A DNA stretch of 64,000 nucleotides from Streptomyces radicis (GCF_003626575.1 NZ_RBDY01000025.1:34483-98482); one strand, 5' to 3'. Positions 35,853 through 44,448 are shown, counted from the first letter of the stretch. The notes: generated by a model from the sequence alone, not told the origin. Translations and numbers: made by a program.

Positions 35853-35864
35853 AACAGCGCTGTT
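35853..35864. promoter_or_regulatory. candidate MarR operator between pip and marR
   Basis: AACAGCGCTGTT is a perfect 12-nt palindrome in the 86-bp gap between the divergent pip and marR genes, directly followed by the AT-rich TATATTA. MarR proteins bind palindromes of this kind next to their own gene, so autoregulation and control of pip is likely. Confidence 0.6.
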
Positions 35865-35875
35865 ATATTAACGCC

Positions 35876-36376
35876 ATGGCTTCCCCAGCTGCGGCTTCCG
35901 GTCTCGGCACCCGCCTGCGCCACCTGCTCGACCAGCTCGAGGGGGACATCGCCTCCCTCTATCCGGCCCTCGGCCTCGACGACTACCGGCCGAGGTTCAC
36001 CCCGGTCGTGCGCGCCCTGGTGGCGGGCGGGCCCAGCTCGATCAGGGAGCTGGCCCTCGCGATGGGGGTGACGCACTCGGCGGCCAGCCAGACCGTGGCC
36101 CAGATGAGCGCGCGCGGGCTGGTCACGTTGGAGGTGGGCAGCGCGGACGCCCGGCGGCGCGTCGTCCATCTGACGCCACGCGCACGGGAGTTGCTGCCGG
36201 TCCTCGCCTCGGAGTGGGAGGTGGTGGAGTCGGCGCGCGCGGATCTCGAGGCCGAGTTGCCCTATTCGCTCAGCGAGCTGCTCAGCGCGCTCGAGGCCGC
36301 GCTCGAACGGCGTCCGTTCCGTGACCGCATCGCCGACGCCATGGCGAGACGGGATGAGTACGATGACGGGCGATGA
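35876..36376 (+). CDS. MarR family transcriptional regulator
   Basis: The 166-residue protein has a winged HTH (about residues 45-105): SIRELALAMGVTHSAASQTVAQMSARGLVTLEV followed by the wing SADARRRVVHLTPRARELL with the conserved Asp-Arg. ATG 35876 is used, because the upstream in-frame ATG 35849 would put the operator inside the gene. It is divergent from pip and overlaps the next ORF by ATGA. The ligand is unknown. Confidence 0.9.
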   Translation: MASPAAASGLGTRLRHLLDQLEGDIASLYPALGLDDYRPRFTPVVRALVAGGPSSIRELALAMGVTHSAASQTVAQMSARGLVTLEVGSADARRRVVHLTPRARELLPVLASEWEVVESARADLEAELPYSLSELLSALEAALERRPFRDRIADAMARRDEYDDGR

Positions 36377-36747
36377 TACGACCATACGGCTACCGGTCGG
36401 GCGGGCCCAGAGCAACCGCCCTGGTCAGCTGTGTGCTCGCCGTCACCGCCCTGCTGTGTGTCGCCGGGATGGGGGTCCAGGGGACCGCCTCCGTTGATCA
36501 CGCCGAGGAGCGGACGTTCACCGAGCTGCGACCCTCGATGGACCTCAAGGAGCCGGGCGACGCCTGCCACGGTGGCCACGGCTCGTCGGCCACCCCCGTC
36601 TCCCCGACACCCGTGCCGCTCCACATCCCGGCGTCCGACCCGGGCCCGCCCACCTTCCGCCCATGCGGCCCGCTCGCCATCGGCGGCCCCACCCACGACG
36701 GCGCCTCGGCCGTCGACCTCCACCGCCTCCAGATCCAGCGCACCTAG
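36373..36747 (+). CDS. small membrane-anchored hypothetical protein
   Basis: The 124-residue protein has a basic N-terminus and one hydrophobic helix (about residues 14-36, ATALVSCVLAVTALLCVAGM), then a Pro/Gly-rich extracytoplasmic part with a CHGGHG segment that could bind metal. ATG 36373 overlaps the marR stop (ATGA), so it is co-expressed with the regulator. It is followed 70 bp later by the DUF3105/DUF305 pair. The His/Cys cluster and the DUF305 neighbour hint at a metal-related role, which is inference. Confidence 0.7.
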   Translation: MIRPYGYRSGGPRATALVSCVLAVTALLCVAGMGVQGTASVDHAEERTFTELRPSMDLKEPGDACHGGHGSSATPVSPTPVPLHIPASDPGPPTFRPCGPLAIGGPTHDGASAVDLHRLQIQRT

Positions 36748-36817
36748 GGCGAGTCCTACCGCGGCAACCGCGACACCCCCAACCACCCCGTCGAGGACCT
36801 GAGGACGACTCCCCACC

Positions 36818-37480
36818 ATGGCAAACAAGCAGACCAAGAAGGCGGCCGCGAGTCGGCGCGCCAAGATAGAGGCGGCTCGCAAGGCGGAGCGCGCGCGGCA
36901 GGCGCGCAACCGCACGTTCATCATCATCGGCAGCGCCCTGGCCCTGGCCGCCCTGGTCATCGGCGTGGCCTTCCTGATATCCGAGGCCGAGAGCGGCGAC
37001 GGCGAGGGCACGACGACCGCCTCGGCGACCGGCGAGCCCGGCGCCATCGAGGGCTCGCGCACGTGGGAGGACCTCAGCCGGAACCATGTCGAGGGCGACG
37101 TCGATTACCCGATGACCCCGCCCGCGGGCGGCGACCACGCGGCCGCGTGGCTCAACTGCGACGCCGACGTCTACCAGGACGAGGTCAACTCGGCGAACGC
37201 CGTCCACTCGCTCGAGCACGGCGCGGTCTGGGTCACCTACAACGACAGCGCGTCGGACGCCGACGTCGAGGCGCTGACCGAGCGCGTCTCCAGTACCCCC
37301 TACTCGCTGATGAGCCCGCTGGCCGCCCAGGATTCCCCGATCGTGCTGACCGCGTGGGGCAACCAGCTCGCGCTCGACACCGCTGACGACCCGCGGGTCG
37401 ACGAGTTCTTCACGACGTTCGTCCAGGGCGAGCAGACCCCCGAGCCGGGCGCCGCCTGCACCGGCGGGATCTCCGAGTGA
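36818..37480 (+). CDS. DUF3105 domain membrane protein
   Basis: The 220-residue protein has a Lys/Arg/Ala-rich cytoplasmic N-terminus (1-35), one transmembrane helix (FIIIGSALALAALVIGVAFLI, about 35-56) and the DUF3105 domain with PAGGDHAAAWLNC, AVHSLEHGAVWVTY and VLTAWGNQL. The conserved HSLEHG and GGDH motifs look like metal ligands. The gene overlaps the DUF305 gene by 4 bp (GTGA), a pairing common in actinobacteria. Function unknown; extracytoplasmic metal handling is plausible. Confidence 0.9.
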   Translation: MANKQTKKAAASRRAKIEAARKAERARQARNRTFIIIGSALALAALVIGVAFLISEAESGDGEGTTTASATGEPGAIEGSRTWEDLSRNHVEGDVDYPMTPPAGGDHAAAWLNCDADVYQDEVNSANAVHSLEHGAVWVTYNDSASDADVEALTERVSSTPYSLMSPLAAQDSPIVLTAWGNQLALDTADDPRVDEFFTTFVQGEQTPEPGAACTGGISE

Positions 37481-38124
37481 CCGGAAGGCGCTGGCTGCTC
37501 GCGGCCAGCACGGCGCTCGGCGTGGTCGCCGCGTTCCTGGTCGCCGTGGTGGTGATGTCGCCCGAGGGCTCGTCCGCTTCGTCGTCGACGCCGGACGAGG
37601 ACTCGGTGGACGTGGGGTTCGCCCGTGACATGTCCGTGCACCACCAGCAGGCCGTGGAGATGTCGTTCCTCGTGCGCGACAACACCGACGACGAGGACGT
37701 GCGGCTGCTGGCGTTCGACATCATCAACACCCAGGCCAACCAGCGCGGCATGATGCTGGGCTGGCTCGAGGTGTGGGACATGCCCAAGAGCACGTCGACG
37801 CCCATGGAATGGATGCCGGGACACTCCATGCCCGACCACGAGGGCATGGACGGCATGGAAGACATGGACGGCGCCGCCGCCCTGATGCCGGGCATGGCGA
37901 CCGACGAGGACATCGAGGAGCTGACCGCCGCCGAGGGGCGCGCGGCCGAGGTCCTCTTCCTCGAGCTGATGATCGAACACCACCAGGGCGGCGTGGAGAT
38001 GGCCCGGGCCGCCGCCGACGCGGCGTCGACCGAGGAGGTCGAACGCCTCGCGGGCGGCATGGTGGAGGCGCAGGCGTCGGAGATCGACCTGATGAACGAC
38101 ATGCTGGCCGCCCGCGGCGCCTGA
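37477..38124 (+). CDS. DUF305 domain protein (ferritin-like His motif)
   Basis: The 215-residue protein has a signal anchor (about 5-27) and two copies of the DUF305 motif: FARDMSVHHQQAVEMS and LELMIEHHQGGVEMARAA, each with the HHQ metal-ligand pattern. Between them is a Met/His/Asp-rich stretch (PGHSMPDHEGMDGMEDMDG) typical for copper- or silver-binding members. GTG 37477 overlaps the DUF3105 stop. The product is expected to be extracytoplasmic and to bind metal. Confidence 0.9.
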   Translation: MTGRRWLLAASTALGVVAAFLVAVVVMSPEGSSASSSTPDEDSVDVGFARDMSVHHQQAVEMSFLVRDNTDDEDVRLLAFDIINTQANQRGMMLGWLEVWDMPKSTSTPMEWMPGHSMPDHEGMDGMEDMDGAAALMPGMATDEDIEELTAAEGRAAEVLFLELMIEHHQGGVEMARAAADAASTEEVERLAGGMVEAQASEIDLMNDMLAARGA

Positions 38125-38138
38125 CCTGGCCCGTTACC

Positions 38139-38167
38139 CGTCCACCCGGTGGCCCACCGGGTGGACG
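38139..38167. terminator. bidirectional hairpin between DUF305 and S4 genes
   Basis: CGTCCACCCGGTGG (38139-38152) and its complement (38154-38167) form an almost uninterrupted 29-nt palindrome in the 62-bp gap between convergent genes ending at 38124 and 38187. Confidence 0.75.
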
Positions 38168-38186
38168 GAGGCGTTCTCAGGGGGGC

Positions 38187-38561
38187 TCATGTGCCGCGCA
38201 GCCGGTCCATCTCGCGGCGGTCGCGCTTGGTGGGGCGGCCCGCGCCCCGGTCCCGCTGCGGAAGCGCGGGCAGCAGCTCGCGCGGCGGCCTCGGCGGGCT
38301 GTTGTCGACAAAGCACTCCACGGCGACGGCCGCGCCGACCCGCTTCCTGATCACCCGGCTCACCACCACGACCCGCTCCCACCCCGGCTGCCTGACCCTG
38401 ACCTCGTCCCCGGCCCGCACCGCGTGCGCGGGCTTGACCCGCTCCCCGTTGACCCGGACATGGCCCGCCCGGCAGGCGGCCGCGGCGCTCGACCTCGTCT
38501 TGGCCAGCCGCACGGACCAGATCCAGCTGTCCACCCGCACACTGCCCTCGTCTTCGGCCAT
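38187..38561 (-). CDS. S4 domain RNA-binding protein (Hsp15-like)
   Basis: The 124-residue protein has an S4 domain: VRVDSWIWSVRLAKTRSSAAAACRAGHVRVNGERVKPAHAVRAGDEVRV (about residues 8-56), then a strand-rich tail and a basic C-terminus (GRPTKRDRREMDRLR). The architecture matches Hsp15/YrfH-type ribosome-associated heat-shock proteins that act on stalled 50S subunits. ATG 38561 fits the usual start. It is divergent from the cobalamin riboswitch, whose 5' end lies about 20 bp upstream. Confidence 0.9.
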   Translation of the reverse strand: MAEDEGSVRVDSWIWSVRLAKTRSSAAAACRAGHVRVNGERVKPAHAVRAGDEVRVRQPGWERVVVVSRVIRKRVGAAVAVECFVDNSPPRPPRELLPALPQRDRGAGRPTKRDRREMDRLRGT

Positions 38562-38578
38562 GGGTCCGATTATCCTTT

Positions 38579-38690
38579 GGTCGGTCACCAACGTGTACGG
38601 CCGAGGGAAGCCGGTGCGAATCCGGCGCTGACCTGCAACCGTGAGCGGCCCACGCATCCGGCGTGGACCGTGAGCCGGGCCACTCGACCG
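38579..38690 (+). promoter_or_regulatory. cobalamin riboswitch
   Basis: The stretch has the B12-box layout: GGTCGGTCACCAACGTG, then GAGGGAAGCCGGTGCGAATCC, the conserved CTGACCTGCAACCGTGA core, a variable stem (CGCATCCGGCGTG) and the closing GAGCCGGGCCAC, matching the consensus ending AAGCCAGGA with two substitutions. It precedes the toroid gene at 38796 on the plus strand. Adenosyl- or methylcobalamin binding would repress expression. The expression platform between 38690 and 38795 is not obvious; sequestration of the start region is likely. Confidence 0.9.
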
Positions 38691-38795
38691 TACAACGGAT
38701 CCGCTTCCCACTGTCACGGTTCGCAGCGTGGAGCACAGCCACCCGGCTCGTCGGGTCGCCACGTCTGCCATGCGGAAAGGACGTGCTCGCACCCG

Positions 38796-40178
38796 ATGTC
38801 CCCCTCTCTGCGCCGTGCCGCGGCGCTGCTTCCCGTGCCGCTGGTCGCGGGCGCCCTGCTGCTGCCGGGCAACGCCTCCCACGCGGACGCCCCGCCCGAG
38901 CTCGACGACCCGGCCGCGGCCGCGGCGACCTGGGCCGTCTCCCAGCTCACGGACGGCACCCACGCCTCGGGCGACCACGGACTGACCGCTGACCTCGCGC
39001 TCGGCTTCGCCGCCACCGGCACGGCGGGCGACGCGGCCGAGCGCGCCACGGACTGGCTCGCCGCCACCGCCGATGACTACATCACGCGCGGCGATCCGGG
39101 CAGCGGCACGGTCTTCGCCGGTGGCCTCGCCAAGCTGGCGCTCGTCGCGTCGGTCGAGCACCGCGACCCCTCGGACTTCGGCGGCCTCGACCTCACCGCG
39201 CTGCTGCTCGAACGCCTCGGCGACTAAGGCCGCTTCACGGACGCGGGCGCGGCGGGCGACATGTCCAACCAGTTCACGCAGTCCCTCGCCGTCCTCGCCC
39301 TCGACCGCACGGGCGAACTCCCGGACTCCGCTGTCGACTTCCTCGCCTCCACGCGCTGCGCCGACGGCGGCTTCCCGCTCTCCCCGCGCCGCGACCCGAG
39401 CCGTTGCACATCCGACACGGACACCACCGGCATGGCCGTGCAGGCGCTGCTGGCCGCGGACCGCGCCGCGGACGCGGAGCCAGGGCTCGACTGGCTGGAG
39501 GGCCAGCAGCGGGAGAACGGCGGCGGCTTCGGCTACAACGCCGCGAGCGCCCCCAACAGCAACTCCACCGCCCTGGCCGTCCAGGCGCTGCGCGCGGGCG
39601 GGCGCGACGAGGCGGCGGACAAGGGCTGGCTGTGGCTGTACTCGGTGCAGGTCGGCTGCGGCCGAGCCGCGGTGGACCGCGGGGCCGTGGGCTATCTGGA
39701 GCCGGTGGCCAACGGCATGGCGCTGCGCTCCACGGCCCAGGCGATGCCCGCGCTCGCGGGCGTGGCCCTCGGCGACATCGACGGGGCGGAGGCCACACCC
39801 GACGTCGAGCCGATCGACTGCTCGACGGATCCCCCGCCCGGCGCCACCACGGGGGACACCACCGAGGGCGGCGTGGAAGGCGGCGGCGTCGTCGGCGGCG
39901 GCGGCGAGGGCCAGGTGGTGCAGGGCGGCACGACGACCACGGGCGGCGGGGGCGGCGACGCCACCACGACGGGCGGCGAGGCGTCCGGATCCCCCGCGTC
40001 GTCGACATCTTCCACGTCGTCCCCCTCCACCGGCGGCCTCGGCCCCGAAGGGCACCTGGCGAGCACCGGCTCGTCGGCCACCGAGCCGCTGGCGTGGGCG
40101 GCGATCGGCCTGCTGTTCACGGGCGCGGCCACCTACCTGCTCGCCCGCCACCGCGGGAACCGGCACCCGGTGTCCTGA
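38796..40178 (+). pseudogene. B12-regulated, LAxTG-anchored alpha/alpha-toroid (prenyltransferase-repeat) protein with in-frame TAA
   Basis: One reading frame runs from ATG 38796 to 40178 but is split by TAA at 39225-39227. Part one (143 residues) has a signal peptide (to about residue 31) and the first helical repeats (AAATWAVSQLTDG, RATDWLAATADDY). After the TAA the same frame continues GRFTDAGAAGDMSNQFTQSLAVLALDR with further repeats (FLASTRCADGGFP, MAVQALLAADRA, WLEGQQRENGGGFGYN), a Cys-containing end, a Thr/Gly linker, then LASTG, a hydrophobic helix and RHRGNRH. LAxTG is the class E sortase signal, so the protein is made for the cell wall. With a B12 riboswitch in front it is probably a cobalamin-capture surface protein. 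Either a fresh nonsense mutation or recoding explains the stop; ATG 39261 could restart only a signal-less fragment. Confidence 0.8.
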
Positions 40179-40245
40179 GCCGCGGGGCCCCGGAGCGACG
40201 GCGGCCACCTGGGCGTTGCCCCGTCGGCCGCGCTGCGCGCACCCG

Positions 40246-41178
40246 TCAGGGGACGAGCACGATCTTGCCGAGCGTGTGCCGTTGCTCCAGCTCCCGGTAG
40301 GCGTCGCGGACCTCGTCCAACGGGTAGGCCGCCGCGATCGGGATCTCCAGGGCTCCCCGGTCCACCAGCGCCGCCAGCTCGGCCAGCACCTCGGCGTCCG
40401 CCGCGTCGCTGTTGCCCGCCGTCCGCGTGCCGAGGGCCTCGGCGTCGGGGTAGTTGATGATCGTGTTGATCCGCTCGTGCGGGATGCCGAGGTGGTCGGC
40501 GAGGTTCAGGTAGTCGTCGCCGAACGTGTCGATGAACGCCGCGGGGCGCTCGCCCTCCGTCGCGGCCAGGATCCGCTGCCCCGTGTCGTCGATGTCGTCG
40601 CCGTAGGGGACCGGGATCACCCCGTGGGCCGTCAGCCAGTCATGGTGCCGCTCGCTCGCGAGGCCGATCACGGTGGCGCCGGTGTTCCGCGCCATCTGCG
40701 CGGCGATCGAGCCGACCCCGCCCGCCGCGCCCGAGACGACGACCGTGTCCCCGCGTTCCGCGCCCACCGCCCTGACCGACGCGTAGGCCGTGGTCCCGAC
40801 GACGAACAACGCGCCCGCCGCCAGCCAGGGAACGCCCACGGGGCGCCGCACCAGCCGGTCCGCCTCGGTGACCACGTAGTCCGCCTGGCTGGCCCGCCCG
40901 TCGGTCCAGCCGAGCACCTCGTCGCCGATCCGCAGCCAGCTCACCTCGGGCCCGTGTCCCTCGACGACCCCCGCGAGGTCGCTGCCCTGCCCCGAGGGGA
41001 ACGTCGCGGGCCACCGCTCGCGCAGCGCGCCGCTCCTGATGGCCGACTCGCCGGGGTTGATCCCGGCCGCCTTCACCCGCACCAGGACCTGCCCGGGCCC
41101 CGGCTCGGGCCGGTCCACCTCCTCGACGCGGAGGACGTCGACATCGCCGTACTCGTGAAACCTGACAGCCCGGGGCAT
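40246..41178 (-). CDS. zinc-independent NADP-dependent alcohol dehydrogenase/quinone oxidoreductase family protein
   Basis: The 310-residue MDR-superfamily protein has an N-terminal GroES-like domain (EVDRPEPGPGQVLVRVKAAGINPGE) and a Rossmann domain with VVSGAAGGVGSIAAQMA (about residues 137-153). The zinc-ligand cysteines are absent, as in quinone oxidoreductase-like members. ATG 41178 starts MPRAVRFHEYGD as in homologues. The substrate is unknown. It is convergent with the toroid gene and has no evident operon partner. Confidence 0.92.
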   Translation of the reverse strand: MPRAVRFHEYGDVDVLRVEEVDRPEPGPGQVLVRVKAAGINPGESAIRSGALRERWPATFPSGQGSDLAGVVEGHGPEVSWLRIGDEVLGWTDGRASQADYVVTEADRLVRRPVGVPWLAAGALFVVGTTAYASVRAVGAERGDTVVVSGAAGGVGSIAAQMARNTGATVIGLASERHHDWLTAHGVIPVPYGDDIDDTGQRILAATEGERPAAFIDTFGDDYLNLADHLGIPHERINTIINYPDAEALGTRTAGNSDAADAEVLAELAALVDRGALEIPIAAAYPLDEVRDAYRELEQRHTLGKIVLVP

Positions 41179-41383
41179 CGCGGGTCCCTTTCTGTTCCGG
41201 GGAGAACGCCCCCATAACGGGGCATACACCGCAGGATGGCACGCCTGGCCACCGTCGGCCCCGGGGACACCGCGACCACCCTCCGTGGCTCACGGAACCT
41301 TTTCGACGGCGTCACCCCACCGCCCTCGCCGATCTGACAGAGTGGCGCGCACCGAGCGCGCGACCGAACGGCGGAGGGAACAA

Positions 41384-41767
41384 ATGACGGCTCGCACAAG
41401 GGCGTTGGGCCTTGTCGCCCTCGCGGTGCTCGCCGTGCCCGCGTGCGGCTCCGACGGGGGCGCGCCGCCCGACGGCGACGCGCCACGGCCCGTGCGGACC
41501 GGCTCGACCGAGGCCCCGCCGCCCGAGCCCGAGGTGGACCTGACCGACCCGTCACCCAGCGAGGACCTGACCGAGCCCCTCGCGCCACCGGAGCCCTCCC
41601 CGACCCCCACGGAAGAGCCGATCGAGGACCAGACCCCCGACCTCGAGATCCCGGGACCCCCCGATGTCACGTTCGACCGGGAGCCCGAGGCGTGCGAGAT
41701 CGGCGACGACCAGTGGGACGACTATCTGCGCGACTGGTGCGAGGACGCCTTCGGCGACCCCCGATAG
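41384..41767 (+). CDS. small proline/acid-rich lipoprotein
   Basis: The 127-residue protein has a lipoprotein signal peptide ending LAVLAVPAC, a good lipobox with Cys at about residue 23, after GGAGGGA ribosome binding sequence and ATG 41384. The mature part is Pro/Glu/Asp/Thr-rich and disordered until about residue 100, followed by a short folded-looking Cys-containing tail (EACEIGDDQWDDYLRDWCEDAFGD) with two cysteines able to form a disulfide. It lies next to the GC-rich repeat tract. Function unknown. Confidence 0.78.
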   Translation: MTARTRALGLVALAVLAVPACGSDGGAPPDGDAPRPVRTGSTEAPPPEPEVDLTDPSPSEDLTEPLAPPEPSPTPTEEPIEDQTPDLEIPGPPDVTFDREPEACEIGDDQWDDYLRDWCEDAFGDPR

Positions 41768-41793
41768 CCGCGCGCGGTTTCGACGCTCACGCC

Positions 41794-42530
41794 GATCGTT
41801 GACCGGGGCCCGGCCCCGGTGGATCCGGGATCGCTGCGCGGCGTTGCGCCGAGGCTTTTCGGCTTGCGCCGAGGGAACTGGTCGCCTCCGCTCGGTTGTT
41901 CGCCGGGGGCGGGCTGGCGCCGGGGCGGTGTGTCCCCTTCGGGTGAACGCTGTCGCCCGGTCGTTCACCGGGGTCCGGTGCCGTTGGGCCCGGGTTCGCT
42001 GCGCGTCCCGCGCCATCGGCATCTGGTCGGTTCCCCGGCCCGGCCTCGGGAGTGGTGCCCTGACGGGCGCCCGCCGCCCGGCCGTTCGCGGGGTCCGGTG
42101 CCGGTCAGGCCCGGGATTGCCGCGCCCCGCGCCCAGGCCGCAGCGGCCACCCGCCGCCCGGTCGGCGGCCGCCGCCGCGTCCTGCCCCCGGAGGGATACG
42201 GCGGCCGCCGCGTGCTACCCCCGGGAGGGGTGCCGCCTCCGCTCGGTTGTTCGCCGGGGGTGGGCTGGCTCCGCGTCGGCGTGTCCCCTTCGGGGTGAAC
42301 GCGGGGGTTCCGGTGCCGTCGGGCCCGGGTTCACCGCGCGTCCCGCGCCATCGGCACCTGGTCGGCTCCCGGGCCCGGCCCCGGGAGTGGTGTCCTGACG
42401 GGCGCCCGCCGCCGGGTCGTTCACCGGGGTCCGGTGCCGGTCAGGCCCGGGTTCGCCGCGTGCCCCGCGCCGAGGCGGCAGTGGCACCCGCCGCCCGGTC
42501 GGCGGCCGCCGCCGCGTGCTACCCCCGGAG
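41794..42530. repeat. gene-free tract of diverged GC-rich direct repeats
   Basis: About 740 bp with no convincing gene. A block of about 300 bp starting GCCTCCGCTCGGTTGTTCG at 41883 recurs from about 42234, with the same order of landmarks (CCCCTTCGGG, CATCGGCA, CTGACGGGCGCCCGCCG, CCCGGTCGGCGGCC). Nested in it, an element beginning GTTCACCGGGGTCCGGTGCCG and continuing GGCCCGGG(T/A)T occurs about five times (near 41794, 41959, 42080, 42301 and 42414) at varying divergence. The last copy abuts the disulfide reductase stop. Origin and role are unknown. Confidence 0.8.
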
Positions 42531-43961
42531 GGTTTCGAGCAAGCGCAGCCAGATCTCGCTCACCGTCGGGAAGCACGGGACCGCGTGCCACAGGCGGGCG
42601 ATCGGGACCTCGGCCGTCACCGCGATCGTCGCCGCGTGCAGCAGGTCGCCCGCCTGGGGGCCCACGAACGTCGCGCCCACCAGCACCTCGCGGTCCAGGT
42701 CCACCACGATGCGCGCCCTGCCCCGGTAGTCGTCGGAGAACAGCGAGGCGCCCGCGACGTTGCCCAGGTCGTAGTCCACCGCGCGCACGCGGCGGCCCGC
42801 GCGTTCCGCCTCCTGCGCCGTCAGGCCCACCGAGGCCGCCTCCGGCTCGGTGAACACCACCTGGGGCGCCCCCACCGTGTCCGCCGTCGCGGCGTGCTCG
42901 CCCCACGGCCCGTCGTCGATGGGCCCGCCCGCCGCGCGCGCCACGATCGCCGCCCCCGCCACGCGCGCCTGGTACTTGCCCTGATGGGTGAGCAGCGCGC
43001 GGCGGTTGGTGTCGCCCGCGCAGTACAGCCAGCCGCCGTCCACGCCCCGCACCCGCAGCGTCTCGTCCACATCGAGCCATGCGCCGGGCTCGATGCCCAC
43101 CGTCTCAAGGCCCATGTCCTCCGTGCGCGGCTTGCGGCCCGTGGCGAACAGCACCTCGTCCGCCTCCAGCGTCTCCCCGCCCTCCAGCGTGAGCGTCACG
43201 GGCCCCGTCGCGTGCGCCCGGCGCAGCTCCGCCACCGACGCGCCGGGGCGCACGTCCACGCCGCGCGCCGCCAGGCCATCGGCCACCAGGTCGCCCGCGA
43301 ACGGCTCCATCCTCGGCAGCGGCCGTTCCCCGCGCATCAGCAGCGTCACCTTGGAGCCGAGCGCGCTCCACGCCGCCGCCATCTCCGCGCCGACCACGCC
43401 CCCGCCCACGATCGCGAGGCGGTCGGGCGCCTTGCGCGCCCCCGTCGCCTCGCGCGGCGTCCACGGGCGCGCCTCCGCGACGCCCGGCAGCCCGGGAACG
43501 ACCGCCGCGCTGCCCGTGCACACCGCCACCGCGTGGGTCGCCGTCAGGTCCACCGTCCCGCCGTCAGGGGCCGCGACCGTGACCCGGCGTTCCCCGGCCA
43601 GCCGCCCATGGCCCCTGATCAGCTCGATCCCCGCCGACTCGAGCCACGCCACCTGCCCGTCGTCCTGCCAGTCCGAGACGAACCCGTCCCGCCGCGCGAG
43701 CACCGCCGCCACGTCGAGCTGCCCGCCCGCCGCATGGCGTGCCCCCGCCACCGCCCGCGCGGCCTCGAGCGCGGCGGGCGGGCGCAGCAGCGCCTTGCTG
43801 GGGATGCAGGCCCAGTACGAGCAGTCCCCGCCGACGAGTTCGCTCTCGACGATCGCCGTCCGAAGGCCCGCGGCGGCGGTCCGGTCGGCCACGTTCTCGC
43901 CCGTGGGACCTGCGCCGATGACGATGACGTCGAACGCCCTGGACTCGCTTGGCTCGCTCAT
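42519..43961 (-). CDS. pyridine nucleotide-disulfide oxidoreductase family flavoprotein
   Basis: The 480-residue flavoprotein has the FAD motif DVIVIGAGPTGENVADRTAAAG, a CX4C redox disulfide in GGDCSYWACIPSKALL (about residues 45-60), an NAD(P) Rossmann GGGVVGAEMA (about 180) and the FAD-contacting LYCAGDTN. The C-terminal HAVPCFPTVSEIWL departs from the usual HxHPTxxE proton-relay segment, with an inserted Val-Pro-Cys-Phe. This variant is seen in actinobacterial dihydrolipoamide dehydrogenase-like proteins of unknown substrate. ATG 43961 fixes the start. It is divergent from the udgX remnant. Confidence 0.9.
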   Translation of the reverse strand: MSEPSESRAFDVIVIGAGPTGENVADRTAAAGLRTAIVESELVGGDCSYWACIPSKALLRPPAALEAARAVAGARHAAGGQLDVAAVLARRDGFVSDWQDDGQVAWLESAGIELIRGHGRLAGERRVTVAAPDGGTVDLTATHAVAVCTGSAAVVPGLPGVAEARPWTPREATGARKAPDRLAIVGGGVVGAEMAAAWSALGSKVTLLMRGERPLPRMEPFAGDLVADGLAARGVDVRPGASVAELRRAHATGPVTLTLEGGETLEADEVLFATGRKPRTEDMGLETVGIEPGAWLDVDETLRVRGVDGGWLYCAGDTNRRALLTHQGKYQARVAGAAIVARAAGGPIDDGPWGEHAATADTVGAPQVVFTEPEAASVGLTAQEAERAGRRVRAVDYDLGNVAGASLFSDDYRGRARIVVDLDREVLVGATFVGPQAGDLLHAATIAVTAEVPIARLWHAVPCFPTVSEIWLRLLETLRG

Positions 43962-44107
43962 GCGGGTGCTCCTCAAGGTGTGCCGGGAGGGTGTGCCGGG
44001 GGAGGGGAGGGGAACGGTGGAACGGGTCCCACCGTAGGCCGCCCCCACACCTTCCCCGTCGTGGCCCCGCCGGGTGTCGGCGCGCTGTTCCCGGGTACTC
44101 GGCGGCG

Positions 44108-44448
44108 ATGGCGGGTTCCACGCGGGCGAACGAGGGCGCAGGGCCCGAGCGGTACGACGCGGCGCCCTATGTGCCCGAGGGCGCGGACCTGGCCGCGCTG
44201 CGCGGGGCGGCGGCCGGGTGCGAGGGGTGCCCGCTGTTCCGCGACACCACGGGCACCGTCTTCGGGGCAGGGAACGCGACCGCCCGCGTGCTGCTGGTCG
44301 GCGAGGAGCCGGGCGACCAGGAGGACAGGCGCGGCGAGCCGTTCGTCGGGCCCGCGGGGCGGCTGCTGACGCGGGCGAGGACCGCGACGCGGTGTACGCG
44401 GGCCTGGTCGCCGATCTGCGGGTGGCGGCCGAGGCGTTGACGGGCTGA
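44108..44448 (+). pseudogene. udgX: udgX remnant (uracil-DNA glycosylase family) with internal deletion
   Basis: The N-terminal part, from ATG 44108, is a clear UdgX/family-4 type glycosylase: AAAGCEGCPLFRDTTGTVFGAGNATARVLLVGEEPGDQEDRRGEPFVGPAGRLL. Immediately after GPAGRLL the frame changes; in the next frame EDRDAVYAGLVADLRVAAEALTG follows and ends in TGA at 44448, matching the C-terminal helix of UdgX. About 90 central residues, including the catalytic region and Fe-S ligands, are missing. A deletion with frameshift is the simplest explanation, so the gene is inactive. Confidence 0.85.

Noticed and set aside
38139..38167. Hairpin before the S4 gene as part of the riboswitch
   Set aside because: It lies 3' of both convergent genes, 400 bp from the aptamer, and behaves as a terminator.
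41794..42530. A CRISPR array as explanation of the repeats near 42 kb
   Set aside because: Repeat spacing is irregular, units are diverged and long, there are no uniform spacers and no cas genes.
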